Assembly (NCBI RefSeq): GCF_011290685.1
Contig: NZ_JAANYN010000001.1
Location: forward strand, 417,325-481,324
DNA length: 64,000 bases
DNA from: Cyclobacterium plantarum
GTDB taxonomy: Bacteria > Bacteroidota > Bacteroidia > Cytophagales > Cyclobacteriaceae
Reading direction: 5' to 3'
The notes below the pieces were generated by a model, which saw only the letters and a list, made by a program, of their open reading frames with translations, had not been told where the DNA came from and made no database searches. A program made the translations under genes and the position numbers. Shown here one piece after another: positions 27,316 to 36,321 of the stretch. The number at the start of each line of letters is the position of its first letter. Position 1 is the first letter of the stretch.

Positions 27316-28066
27316 ATGCGCACGACCATTCTGGCTTCACCTTTCTCTATCATTACAGGGATTACAGCTTACAGTTATACCCAGCTTATGGAACGCTTTA
27401 ACCGTAAATATGCCAGGATCAGAAGTTCCATGAAGCTTGACCATGAGCCCGGAAAAGAAATTTTTATTGATTATGCCGGTACCAAGATGCATATTGTCGA
27501 CAGGGAAACCGGAGAAGAAAAGCCCGCGGAAGTTTTTCTGGCCACGGAGCCCTATAGTATCCAAGCTTAGGTAAAGGCTACTATGAGCCAGAAAAAGGAA
27601 AACTTGATGCCGATCCTGAACCATACTTTGGCACTTTACGTCGGGGCTCCCAAAACAATCGTACCGGACAACCTTAAATCGGTCGTTAACCATGCCAGCA
27701 AATATGAACCTGATATCAACCGTTAACTGAAGGAATCCTCCTATCACTTCAATTGTGTTATCAATCCCACAACAGCTTATTCAACACAAAATATGACGCT
27801 GGTAGAGAACTCCGGACAACTGGTCTACTTGAGGATATACCATCCAATAAAGGAGACGACCTTCATCTTTTTAAGAAGCTGAACAAGGAGATCCACAAAC
27901 CATTGGATGGCTTCAAATACCTGCTTTTCTAAGGCAAGGGGGCTAGTAGAAAGGAGCTTTTTCAATCAGTGGAGAGTGTTTACCTGAAACACCTTCCTAA
28001 GGAAGCCTAACACATGGAGGATTATCTCAGGGCCAAGATTCAGAAGGCCGGCTCTGTTTGGGTGTG
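27316..28066 (+). mobile_element. Decayed IS21-family transposase (istA remnant)
   Basis: The translation gives YTQLMERFNRKYARIRSSM, EPGKEIFIDYAGTKM and DRETGEEKPAEVFLAT, the IstA integrase core with the first catalytic Asp in DYAG. It then runs through an in-frame TAG at 27568, continues MSQKKENLMPILNHT, GAPKTIVPDNLKSVV (second Asp) and SKYEPDINR, meets TAA at 27724, and shifts frame near 27870 before FKKLNKEIHKPLDG and ELFQSVESVYLKHLP. Stops and shifts mean it is dead. No istB is present and terminal repeats were not identified. Confidence 0.85.
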
Positions 28067-28077
28067 ATTCAAAAGTC

Positions 28078-28872
28078 TTATTGTTCAATACTTTTTAAAA
28101 TAAAATCAACAATTGGCTTTGGGTCTTTTAAAGAATGTGGGTGATGTCCAACACCTTCCTTTCTAATAATCTCAATTCTTCCTCCAGCTTTTTTAAATTT
28201 TTCAGCTAATAATTTTGTGTTTTCATCAAAAGGCACGACCGTGTCCGCATCGCCATAAACGTGTAAAACTGGAATACCAGCTTTCGCTATACTTACACAA
28301 TTATTTATTGGAATATCTTTAAATGTCTTGACTGAAATAGTGTCAAGACTATATGCTTCTAAGCAAAGTTTCCATTCCTCTGGACTTCCACTTCCACTAT
28401 ACATACCTCCCGGCCAACTTTTTATATCGCAAACAGGTGCGTCAGCATAAATACAAAAAACTTTGTCTGTATTTTTTGATGCCCAATTATAAATAATTAA
28501 TCCACCACGACTCATTCCTTCCAATACTACTTTATGATTAAGTCCGTATTCTGAAATGCAGTGATTATAAAATTCATTCCATAACACTACTGCTTCATTG
28601 TTTCCAAACAAATTGGAAACATCCACATAAACAAGATGAAATCCATTTTCCAGTAACGCTTTGTCTACCTGCGGCTCATGGCCCCAAAACCTTGCTCTCC
28701 ATATCCAGTAATTATTTTGATTCTGTTTATTTGGAAAAACAATCTTTGCATCACGGCCTTTAAATGTAAATTCTTTTATCTCATACTCTGCAAATACTTT
28801 ATCATCCCGACATGATGTTATCGCAATTAAAACTGTTAATAAAACTAAAACAACACTTTTTTTCCGATTCAT
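28078..28872 (-). CDS. Alpha/beta-hydrolase lipoprotein
   Basis: 264 residues. The lipoprotein signal ends with TSC (about 20-21). Nucleophile elbow GMSRGG is near residue 120, the acid is probably in YGDADTVVPF (near 208) and the His in GVGHHPHSL (near 245), so the Ser-Asp-His triad is complete. DUF1749/prolyl-oligopeptidase-like hydrolases of this type often remove acyl groups from sugars, but the substrate is unknown. It sits between two dead transposases, its stop about 12 bp from the IS21 remnant, so it may have been acquired with them or survived their insertion. Confidence 0.8.
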   Translation of the reverse strand: MNRKKSVVLVLLTVLIAITSCRDDKVFAEYEIKEFTFKGRDAKIVFPNKQNQNNYWIWRARFWGHEPQVDKALLENGFHLVYVDVSNLFGNNEAVVLWNEFYNHCISEYGLNHKVVLEGMSRGGLIIYNWASKNTDKVFCIYADAPVCDIKSWPGGMYSGSGSPEEWKLCLEAYSLDTISVKTFKDIPINNCVSIAKAGIPVLHVYGDADTVVPFDENTKLLAEKFKKAGGRIEIIRKEGVGHHPHSLKDPKPIVDFILKSIEQ

Positions 28873-29177
28873 TCTGTGTCTTTTTTAATGAGTGGTAACG
28901 GGATTCAGCCTGTAGACAGAGGGCGCTTTGGGAGCACTTTTTTTCCCGGCTGTCAAAAACTTCCTTAAATGTACTAAAATTTAATTTTACCTGGAGAACT
29001 CAAACTTATGTTTTGTTGCTACCTTTTTCACTTTTTTGAAATAAATTCAGACCATGAAATTATTAGTTTTTCCCAATTTTGCTTAATTCCAATAAACCTC
29101 TATTTAGTGTCTGCTAGGAAATATAAAGTTACGGTTTGGAGGTTTTTAGAGTTTTTTTTTCACAATTAAAGGGTCGA

Positions 29178-29611
29178 CAAGTGCAAGTAACTATGCGAAA
29201 GACCACCAAAAGGCGTGCACCACGCAGCGAATATACCAGCCCAAACCAGCTTTCTCTTAAAGGATTTGAGACACCATTCTACAACCATCTGGACCCATCC
29301 AACCGATGGGTGGTACTCAGTAAGCAGATTTCCTGGGATGACCTGGTCACCATGTACAACAAGTGAAACAAGACTAAAGCTAATGGAAGACCCTTTGTGA
29401 ACCCCAGAGTCGTGATTGACGCAGTGATCATCATACAAATGCTTAATCCGGATTATCGGGAAACAGGTGCCCAGATTACTGAAAACATGTATCCTGCAGA
29501 GCGGAACAAGTTATTCAATATTTTCTCGGATACAGTTCCTATAACTATCTACCTACTTTCGATGCTTCGCTTTTCGTTTATCAGTCTTCCCGATAACCTT
29601 GACAGGCTATA
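29178..29611 (+). mobile_element. Decayed IS1182/IS5-like transposase remnant (N-terminal part)
   Basis: The translation SPNQLSLKGFETPFYNHLDP, NRWVVLSKQISWDDLV, an in-frame TGA at 29364, then GRPFVNPRVVIDAVIIIQML and DYRETGAQITENMY matches the N-terminal domain (DUF772 type) of these transposases. After ENMY the frame shifts, and QYFLGYSSYNYLPTFDASLF continues the family pattern. The catalytic part is missing. No terminal repeats were found. Confidence 0.8.
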
Positions 29612-29669
29612 GCGAGTCCTAATGCACAAGCCGGGTTAAAAAACTGTTTAAAAAAATTTTGGGTTTAGG

Positions 29670-32105
29670 CTATTCTTGTATCAGAAAGACACTCTCATAA
29701 GGTCCAAGAATTATTTTTTCAGAATGGGGTTCTCCTTTCACATCTTTGTATTGGGCTCCCAACTTAAATTGATTTGGTTGGGAATTTGGATTGGAAAGTA
29801 AAAGAAAGTTATCCAGATTGGTGGTTTCCTGAACCGGTGTTATGACATCAAAACTGATTTTATCAATCTTGATTTCATTTGTTGATTGGGAAAAGTTCAA
29901 TATTAAAGAAGCATCACTATCTTCTCGGGGCTCGGGTATTAATATTTTATGTTCTTTCTTAGATTTATTTAGAATAAATGTTTTTCCATGACTTAATTTT
30001 TGGTAAGAAGCACCGCGTTGTCGCAAATAAATTTCCCCAATCGCCTGTTCATTGGAAGTGGCTATCAATGTGAGCAGGTAGTATTTGTTATTTTTTACTG
30101 GTCCCAGGTCTAATTTTAAACTTGATACCTCATTATCCCTTGAAACGGAAATATAACCATTATTTTCCCAGGTTAAACTGCAGTTCTTGAGGCAATATAT
30201 TCCGGAAGCATCGCTTGAAAAATCCAGATTTTTAATGGTGTGGGTTTCAGCAATAGCAGGAAGCGGGCTGGGGGCTGCCTGGATAGTCTGGGTAGTGTTG
30301 TCTTCCCACGTCGTTTTCTTTACCCAGTTATCATGATTAAAGTACAATTCATTTTTCGTGGCGATATTCTGAACTTGAAATGTAGCACCATCCCCAAGAA
30401 GATCTATATAGTGGTTTTGATCCGAAAACCCAATAACAGAAAAATCCGGATCAGCGGATCTGATTCCCATTACAATTTGGTGGGCTGTCTTTTTTATGAG
30501 GGTGTTGTCTTTGATCACGACTTTTTCCAGGGGTTGTCCCAAATGATCATCTGACAGAAAAATCAAATAGGATGCATCAAACACAAGGTTATCCTTTACT
30601 TCAATATTATTGGTATTGTGCAGGTAAATGCCTTTGTTGGCGATGCCAGAAATGGTATTTTCAGCTACCAGGATGTTTGCAGCATCATCATCCAGGTATA
30701 TTCCCTCTGCAGGAGCTGGAAAATCGGAACCTTGAAGGGATGTTCCCTCTCTTGCTCCAACGCCATTTTGAATTATATTACCGATGATTTTCCTATTGAG
30801 ATACTGCTTGCGGGTACCGCCAGTGTAGGAATAAATCCCACCGCCGTCACCTTTTACAAGGCAAAAACCATTGATATAATTGTTATTTACCAAAGTATTG
30901 CTTCCTCTAAAACCAATGCCTACATAACCTGAATTCTTGATGGTATTGTTGGAGATGGTATCTGCGTCTGAAACGCTAAAAATGGCGTATCCATTATTGT
31001 CTCCGCTTTGCCCCATCCCCGAAAATACATGGGTGTTTTCGATATGGTTGTTGCTTATGGTTGCCTGATAATTTCCGGATCTCAGGTAAACACCCGAGTT
31101 TTGAGCATTAAGAATCGTTGAATTTTCAAAGCGAAAACGGTCCATATTTTCAACCATTACAGCATTTTCACCTGAATTTTCTATTTTGACTGAAATGAAA
31201 TGCATCGAATCGCCACCTCTTATCAATATGGCGTCTTTGTTTGCCCCTTCAAAATGTATCCCATGAAAAACAATATGTCTGGTATTGGTAAGTGTGGTGA
31301 GAAGATTGTCTTTTGTACTGACTTTAATGGATATTTTATCAGGGTTTTGGTCCTCCAAACATATATAAAGTCTGTTTGCATTGACATCATGGTACCATTC
31401 ACCAAGTTGGTCAAGGGTATTCAGGTGGTTTTGAATAAAAAAACCATATCCTTCTTTTGGTTCGTAGCTGGATGAAGGTAAAAACGTAAGGGTATTGGAT
31501 TGATGGGAAATAATTTGTTCCCGGTCCATAATCCAATGGTTTTTTCTGATAACCAACTCAGCCCCTTCCCACTGCTCCCCTTCCTGTAAGGATGGATGCG
31601 CTATTTGGTTTTTCCCCTTGATTTCATCGGGAACCAAATACCCTTTGTTTTTTTCGGTTTGGTTTGGGAATCTCCCCAGCGCCATAGGCTTCCCGTTTAG
31701 TGTTAATAAATTGACTTGAGGAGTAGCCTGAGGTATATTGGTGAAGAAGATTCCAGGAGCAAATTTTTTCCAGTTTTTAAGCAAGGTAAACCCTGAAATG
31801 ATAGGGGGATTGCCAATTCCATATTGGCTAAAAACAATGGGCTTTTCTGAAGTTCCCGATTTTTTCAGGTTTAAGCTTCCATAAAATATGTCCCCAGACT
31901 TAAAAAGAACAGAATCTCCAGGATTCAGTTGAGGAATAAATTCATTCAATTTATTTAAAGTCTGCCATGGGCTGCCGGAATGCTGGGCCTCCTCTGCGGT
32001 TCTCTCATCATTTCCGGAAGTAGATGAGAAATAATAGTTTGCAGCATAGACCTTGCTATTATGCCAAATAAAAAAAAACAGAAGTAAAAATTTTGCTTTA
32101 TGCAT
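29670..32105 (-). CDS. Secreted beta-helix protein, shorter paralogue of 21857-26773
   Basis: 811 residues from ATG 32105, giving a signal peptide MHKAKFLLLFFFIW...VYA; the longer upstream start is rejected. The N-terminal ~600 residues align with the large protein: ANYYFSSTSGNDER, SPWQTLNKLNEF, LNPGDSVLFKSGDIF, AELVIRKNHWIMDR, FIQNHLNTLDQLGEWYHD, GANKDAI and many NN-I helix repeats. The ~200-residue C-terminal region is beta-rich (LILNFSQS... SEKIILGPYESVFLIQ). It has no malectin domains and no T9SS tail, so it may stay periplasmic or use another anchor. Likely polysaccharide-active; the exact reaction is not established. Confidence 0.82.
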   Translation of the reverse strand: MHKAKFLLLFFFIWHNSKVYAANYYFSSTSGNDERTAEEAQHSGSPWQTLNKLNEFIPQLNPGDSVLFKSGDIFYGSLNLKKSGTSEKPIVFSQYGIGNPPIISGFTLLKNWKKFAPGIFFTNIPQATPQVNLLTLNGKPMALGRFPNQTEKNKGYLVPDEIKGKNQIAHPSLQEGEQWEGAELVIRKNHWIMDREQIISHQSNTLTFLPSSSYEPKEGYGFFIQNHLNTLDQLGEWYHDVNANRLYICLEDQNPDKISIKVSTKDNLLTTLTNTRHIVFHGIHFEGANKDAILIRGGDSMHFISVKIENSGENAVMVENMDRFRFENSTILNAQNSGVYLRSGNYQATISNNHIENTHVFSGMGQSGDNNGYAIFSVSDADTISNNTIKNSGYVGIGFRGSNTLVNNNYINGFCLVKGDGGGIYSYTGGTRKQYLNRKIIGNIIQNGVGAREGTSLQGSDFPAPAEGIYLDDDAANILVAENTISGIANKGIYLHNTNNIEVKDNLVFDASYLIFLSDDHLGQPLEKVVIKDNTLIKKTAHQIVMGIRSADPDFSVIGFSDQNHYIDLLGDGATFQVQNIATKNELYFNHDNWVKKTTWEDNTTQTIQAAPSPLPAIAETHTIKNLDFSSDASGIYCLKNCSLTWENNGYISVSRDNEVSSLKLDLGPVKNNKYYLLTLIATSNEQAIGEIYLRQRGASYQKLSHGKTFILNKSKKEHKILIPEPREDSDASLILNFSQSTNEIKIDKISFDVITPVQETTNLDNFLLLSNPNSQPNQFKLGAQYKDVKGEPHSEKIILGPYESVFLIQE

Positions 32106-32234
32106 GATGAAAACTTTCGATTCAGCTCCTTGTACCAAAGCTGAGTTATTAATTGTGATTTTGGATAAGAACGATATAGCTCCCGAGAGGTTAGCTTTTT
32201 CAAGTAAAACTGTCTTTTACTCTCATTATTTCCA

Positions 32235-33344
32235 CTAACTTTCAGAAGGTTGAAATTCCCGTCCAAATGTTTCAATATTAAACCTTTGATCATTTTCATT
32301 TCTGACATACAATGTTCTCGTGGGGAAGGCAATGGAGACACCCATGGCGGTAAACTGTTCAAATATCTCAAAGTTTATCTGTTCCTGGATATCCATAAAT
32401 GTATTGTAATCAGCAACTTCTATGTAATAAACAATTTCAAAATCAAGACTGGAATCGCCAAAAGATTTAAAATGAGCCCTGTCAAAAGTTACAGGGGATT
32501 GCTTTTGTACGATTTCTTTTAGCAATCCAGGGATTTGTTTTAATTTCTCCGAAGGTGTTTCGTAGGTCACCCCAACATTAAAAAGTATCCTTCTTCGCTG
32601 CATTTTTTTGTAATTGTGAATCCTGGATCCAGTAAGATCACTGTTTGCCACTACCAATTCCTCTCCTGACAGGGTTTTGATTCTTGTTGTTTTGATGCCT
32701 ATCTTCTCCACAATTCCGTTTTTATCATCCACAACCACAAAGTCGCCGATTTCAATCGGCCGGTCAAAAAAGATAACAAAGTAATTGAACAAATCCCCTA
32801 ATATATTCTGGGCAGCAAGGGCTACTGCGATGCCACCAATTCCCAAGCCGGTAATGATGGCGGTAACATCGTATCCCATATTATCAAACAAAAAAAGAAT
32901 ACCCATGCTCCAAATCAGGATGTTTACGATGATGATGATTCCGCCGATCTGTTTCACCTTTTCCTCACCGTTTTCCTGTCTACGTACGTAACTGCGAAGA
33001 GCCATGATGATAAAGCTGGCAATTATACGAATAAAAAAATAGGTCAAAACAAACTTATGGCCCGTGGAAATCGCATAGTCCATTTTTTCATTCAGGGTTA
33101 AAATCTGAATGCCCCAGAAGACTATTGAAATATAGATGGCAGGTAGAACAAACTTTTCAATAATTTCAAATAAATAATCATCGAAGCTATTATCGGTTTT
33201 TTCCGTCAGGCGCTTGATTTTCTTGAATAAGGTTTTTTTAAAGGCCTTGATAATTAAAATGCCTAAAAGGATAAAGCCAAGGGCCTGGAGATAACTTTGC
33301 ACGCTGTTGTTCCAATACTCCTGATTTAAGTAATCTTGTATCAT
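32235..33344 (-). CDS. MscS-family mechanosensitive channel
   Basis: 369 residues. Three or four N-terminal membrane spans (about 15-40, 60-85, 95-120, 130-160) lead into the pore helix GLGIGGIAVALAAQNILGDL. The beta domain RPIEIGDFVV, GIVEKIGIKTTRIKTLSGEE and a C-terminal alpha/beta domain with VTYETPSEKL follow. Such channels open under membrane tension and release solutes on hypo-osmotic shock. The length is near E. coli MscS plus extra N-terminal spans. The stop lies 129 bp before the start of the beta-helix gene, on the same strand. Confidence 0.93.
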   Translation of the reverse strand: MIQDYLNQEYWNNSVQSYLQALGFILLGILIIKAFKKTLFKKIKRLTEKTDNSFDDYLFEIIEKFVLPAIYISIVFWGIQILTLNEKMDYAISTGHKFVLTYFFIRIIASFIIMALRSYVRRQENGEEKVKQIGGIIIIVNILIWSMGILFLFDNMGYDVTAIITGLGIGGIAVALAAQNILGDLFNYFVIFFDRPIEIGDFVVVDDKNGIVEKIGIKTTRIKTLSGEELVVANSDLTGSRIHNYKKMQRRRILFNVGVTYETPSEKLKQIPGLLKEIVQKQSPVTFDRAHFKSFGDSSLDFEIVYYIEVADYNTFMDIQEQINFEIFEQFTAMGVSIAFPTRTLYVRNENDQRFNIETFGREFQPSES

Positions 33345-33572
33345 TGCAAGTTGAAATTTGATTGGGAATTAAAAGGGGTATAAGACCATAATATTGAATA
33401 ATATAGCATTTATTTTCCCCAATAATTTCTAAATTACAATTATTCCGATTTTATTCAAATCTTATTTAGTGGGAAAGGATAGGGCCAGGATTTCCCTTTC
33501 ATGTCCGTTTTGATTTTTCCATGGCATACCAACCGCTAATTTAAAGGAATTCGGGACTTGATTTACTGTTAA

Positions 33573-34565
33573 TTAATCCGGAATCAAAATATTGTCTTTC
33601 AATGTGGCCGGAAGAAAGCTCATATCTGTTTTTCCTGCGATTCCTTTTATTTTTCCCGAATCGGTAAACTGCCACATGGCGATTTCGGGCAATAGGATAG
33701 TTGTTGAGTCGGTTTTTACGGTAAATGATTTTGGGGGTTTGTTCGAAAATTTAGCCATCCAATAAATATAATCATCAAAATGCCCCTTTAGATGACTTTC
33801 GTAGAAGGCTTCATATGTGTAGATGATGGGTTTTACCTGGAAGTGATCTTCAATTGCTCCCAAATAAATTTTCAAATTTTTGATCATCAGGTTATTTGAA
33901 ATTTCCGGGCTGGTACAGCCCGTGCAATCCAATTCTATGTCCAATATGGGTATGATATCATTTTCTTTCAGGTTTACCTGTTTGATATAATGCTTTGCCT
34001 GGTCCAGTGGGGGGTCTTTATATTGATAAAAATGATAAGCTCCCCGAAGTATTCCGGCTTTGCCTGCCGCTTTCCAGTTTCCCTGGAAATAGGGATCAGT
34101 GGCTTTGCTTCCCTGTGTTGCTTTGATCAGTGTAAAATCAATTTTGTGTGGGAGAGAGTCTGATTCTACTTGTGACCAGTTGATGGCGTTTTGCCAATGA
34201 GAAACATCGATACCGTAATAGCCATGGGTTTGGTGTCCCGGGCTCCAGGCTTCATCCTGCAGATTAAACATCCGAAGTATACTGTCATAGTGGTGCCCTC
34301 TGTGTGTAATTTCTCCGGATTCACCAGGAGTGGAATGGCCTGCAAAAAACAATGGTTGTGTAGCCCGTTGAAACTGACTGGAATCAGGATTTCCCTGTTC
34401 TGTTAAGGTGTTCTGATTGAGGTAGATGTGGTGCTCATGCACAGTTTGGCCGAAGTTTACAATTCCGGTTATGTGGAGTAGGATGACCAAAATCATGGTA
34501 CTCATCGTAAAAAAACCAAGTAGCATGATAAATATAATTCTTCTGTACATTTCCCTTTTTCTCAT
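33573..34565 (-). CDS. GH25-family lysozyme, membrane-anchored
   Basis: 330 residues. The N-terminal basic segment and one transmembrane helix (about 8-32) would place the enzyme in the periplasm. The GH25 domain spans about 118-325, with the catalytic region YGIDVSHWQNAINW, FTLIKATQGS, AYHFYQ, DIIPILDIELDC (Asp-Ile-Glu of the active site), PIIYTYEAFY and MWQFTDSGKIKG. It cleaves peptidoglycan between MurNAc and GlcNAc. It starts 34 bp after the DUF2589-like gene on the same strand, so it may belong to that cassette, either to open a gap in the wall or as a general housekeeping enzyme. Confidence 0.92.
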   Translation of the reverse strand: MRKREMYRRIIFIMLLGFFTMSTMILVILLHITGIVNFGQTVHEHHIYLNQNTLTEQGNPDSSQFQRATQPLFFAGHSTPGESGEITHRGHHYDSILRMFNLQDEAWSPGHQTHGYYGIDVSHWQNAINWSQVESDSLPHKIDFTLIKATQGSKATDPYFQGNWKAAGKAGILRGAYHFYQYKDPPLDQAKHYIKQVNLKENDIIPILDIELDCTGCTSPEISNNLMIKNLKIYLGAIEDHFQVKPIIYTYEAFYESHLKGHFDDYIYWMAKFSNKPPKSFTVKTDSTTILLPEIAMWQFTDSGKIKGIAGKTDMSFLPATLKDNILIPD

Positions 34566-34599
34566 AGGTCAGGCTGATCGATTTCGTCATTCCTATGGT

Positions 34600-35148
34600 T
34601 TAGATAATGGATTTAATCAGGTGGTCATTGATCCTAAGGAAGGACTCTGCGGGTTCTCCTGCCTCAAAGGTTATCTTTATTTTTGCCAGGGAAGATTTTT
34701 TTCCGAAAAAACCACCCCCAGACACACCTCCCAGGTCAATTCCAATGGATTGACCCTCCTCCCGGGGCTGGTTTTTTTTGAATAGATTCCTGCCTGCTTT
34801 CCGGTCTTCCACCAAATCTCCCAGGGCTACCTTAAACTCAACTTCCATATTTTTTATTTTTATGGCTGTTGGGGGAATAAGGCTCATTAATGGAACCTGA
34901 ATTGTTGTAGTGCTGCCTTTTTCAGCATCGGGATGCATATTTGGTACTTCAACTGCCCAGGTTTTGGCGATCCCACCATTTCTATGGATATGGGCCGCCA
35001 TTTCTTCATTTTTTTTGTTTTCATCTTCAGGCCATTCAAAGTACCTGTCCAACTGCTCCAGGTGTTGCTGTTCGGTAAGCAACTGAGCTTCCAGGACAGA
35101 CTGGTGAATGGCTTGAAGCAGGTTATCCAGTTTTATCGTTTTCGCCAT
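34600..35148 (-). CDS. DUF2589-like protein (short paralogue)
   Basis: 182 residues with no signal peptide or membrane segment. The central VPLMSLIPPTAIKIKNMEVEFKV matches the VPMLAVVPIPNLQVDTVDITF block of the gene at 35445, which is the core of DUF2589. The glycine-rich GVSGGGFFGKKSS loop leads to a final beta-rich AKIKITFEAGEPAESFLRIND. Function of the family is unknown. It starts 4 bp after the small gene upstream. Confidence 0.7.
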   Translation of the reverse strand: MAKTIKLDNLLQAIHQSVLEAQLLTEQQHLEQLDRYFEWPEDENKKNEEMAAHIHRNGGIAKTWAVEVPNMHPDAEKGSTTTIQVPLMSLIPPTAIKIKNMEVEFKVALGDLVEDRKAGRNLFKKNQPREEGQSIGIDLGGVSGGGFFGKKSSLAKIKITFEAGEPAESFLRINDHLIKSII

Positions 35149-35152
35149 GAGG

Positions 35153-35437
35153 TTATTTGTTTTTCTCCAACCAAACAGGTTTTCTTAAAAATCCCACATG
35201 GTAGGTGGTTCGCTGGAGGGTAATCTGGTGGTCCCCCACCTGAAAAACGCCAACAGAAATGTCTTTTCCGATGATCTTTCCTTTAGGGTATTCGTTAAGG
35301 CATTTATTCAATAAAGCCATTTGATTTTCCTGTTGTTCTTCATTAAGTGGGTTGTTTGGGTTGATGTTACCTATGCTGACTCTTTTTACATAGGTAACAT
35401 CCCCCAAATCAGCTGCCTTGTTTTGCTGTTGGATCAT
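35153..35437 (-). CDS. Small protein of the DUF2589 cassette
   Basis: 94 residues from ATG 35437; an upstream in-frame ATG would overlap the preceding gene, so 35437, 7 bp after that gene's stop, is preferred. The sequence has a Q/N-rich helical first half (NPLNEEQQENQMALLNKCL) and a beta-rich second half (ISVGVFQVGDHQITL, YHVGFLRKPVWLEKNK). No family recognised. Tight packing between the two DUF2589-like genes implies joint function. Confidence 0.7.
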   Translation of the reverse strand: MIQQQNKAADLGDVTYVKRVSIGNINPNNPLNEEQQENQMALLNKCLNEYPKGKIIGKDISVGVFQVGDHQITLQRTTYHVGFLRKPVWLEKNK

Positions 35438-35444
35438 TTTAAAA

Positions 35445-36179
35445 TCAGCTGAGCGATGGGTGGGACCCATCTGGACTTACCGGCTTGGTATCCACCAGTT
35501 TGCCGGTTTTTGGATCTCGTTTGCTGGCAGCTTCCAGGGGTGCTACATTTACATCCATAGGAGTTGCAGCTGTTGCCATCATGTCCAGTACCCTGGCCAG
35601 GCCCTCCGGAGTACCGTGATTGGAAGCGGTTACTTCCACATGGTATTTGGCAGAATTGTCAGAGCTTCTGGTATTTTCTTTATGGGTAGCCACCGAGCCA
35701 TGAATTTTCACTGTGGCACTTACGGGACCCCATCCAATTTTTGCAGATACATCTGCTGATGCATTCATATCCGTAGAGCTGGATTCGGAGGTTGAACTCT
35801 TGACCTCCATGTCAAAGGTGATGTCTACCGTGTCTACCTGAAGATTGGGGATGGGTACTACTGCCAACATGGGTACCCGGATTTTTACCTCCTCTATGGT
35901 TCGCTGTGGTGTTGGATTTGGGTTTTTATCACTGACTTCCGGCACATAAATACCAGGCCGTTCAAATTCAAAGTCCAGCATCCGGGCGGCACCGGTAGTG
36001 AACTCACCTGGCTTTTTGTCTACCGGAACCTGGGTAAATCCCACTGTATTGATGAAATCCGCCGTTGCTTGTGCCAGTTTAACATTCGCGGAAACTGCTG
36101 CATTCAAGGGACCTCCGATCAGGTCCTGCATGGGCAATCCCTTGAATTGATCAGACATATTTACTAAACCTTCTGCCAT
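35445..36179 (-). CDS. DUF2589 domain protein
   Basis: 244 residues from ATG 36179; ATG 36158 is possible, and the upstream extension is not protein-like. The N-terminus is typical for the family: LPMQDLIGGPLNAAVSAN, LAQATADFINTVGF. After a LDFEFERPG block comes the core beta unit VPMLAVVPIPNLQVDTVDITF, then MEVKSSTSESSSTDMNAS, a stretch resembling designed amphipathic strands (KIGWGPVSATVKIHGS), and a disordered tail. Predicted cytoplasmic. Function unknown; the name is assigned from recalled family pattern and should be checked by profile search. Confidence 0.75.
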   Translation of the reverse strand: MAEGLVNMSDQFKGLPMQDLIGGPLNAAVSANVKLAQATADFINTVGFTQVPVDKKPGEFTTGAARMLDFEFERPGIYVPEVSDKNPNPTPQRTIEEVKIRVPMLAVVPIPNLQVDTVDITFDMEVKSSTSESSSTDMNASADVSAKIGWGPVSATVKIHGSVATHKENTRSSDNSAKYHVEVTASNHGTPEGLARVLDMMATAATPMDVNVAPLEAASKRDPKTGKLVDTKPVSPDGSHPSLS

Positions 36180-36321
36180 TTTATTAAGATTTTTTTGGTT
36201 AAAAATAAGTATACTGTTTTGCAGGAGGTAATATGCTATTCTTTCTAAATATTGTATTAAAATCAGGGGTGGACAAAAAGTAGACAATACCGGTGATAGA
36301 TTAAATTCCCTCGCTAGCGGG

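Noticed and set aside
27316-29611. Active composite transposon carrying the serine hydrolase
   Set aside because: The two remnants belong to different IS families, both carry stops and shifts, and no terminal repeats or target duplications are visible.
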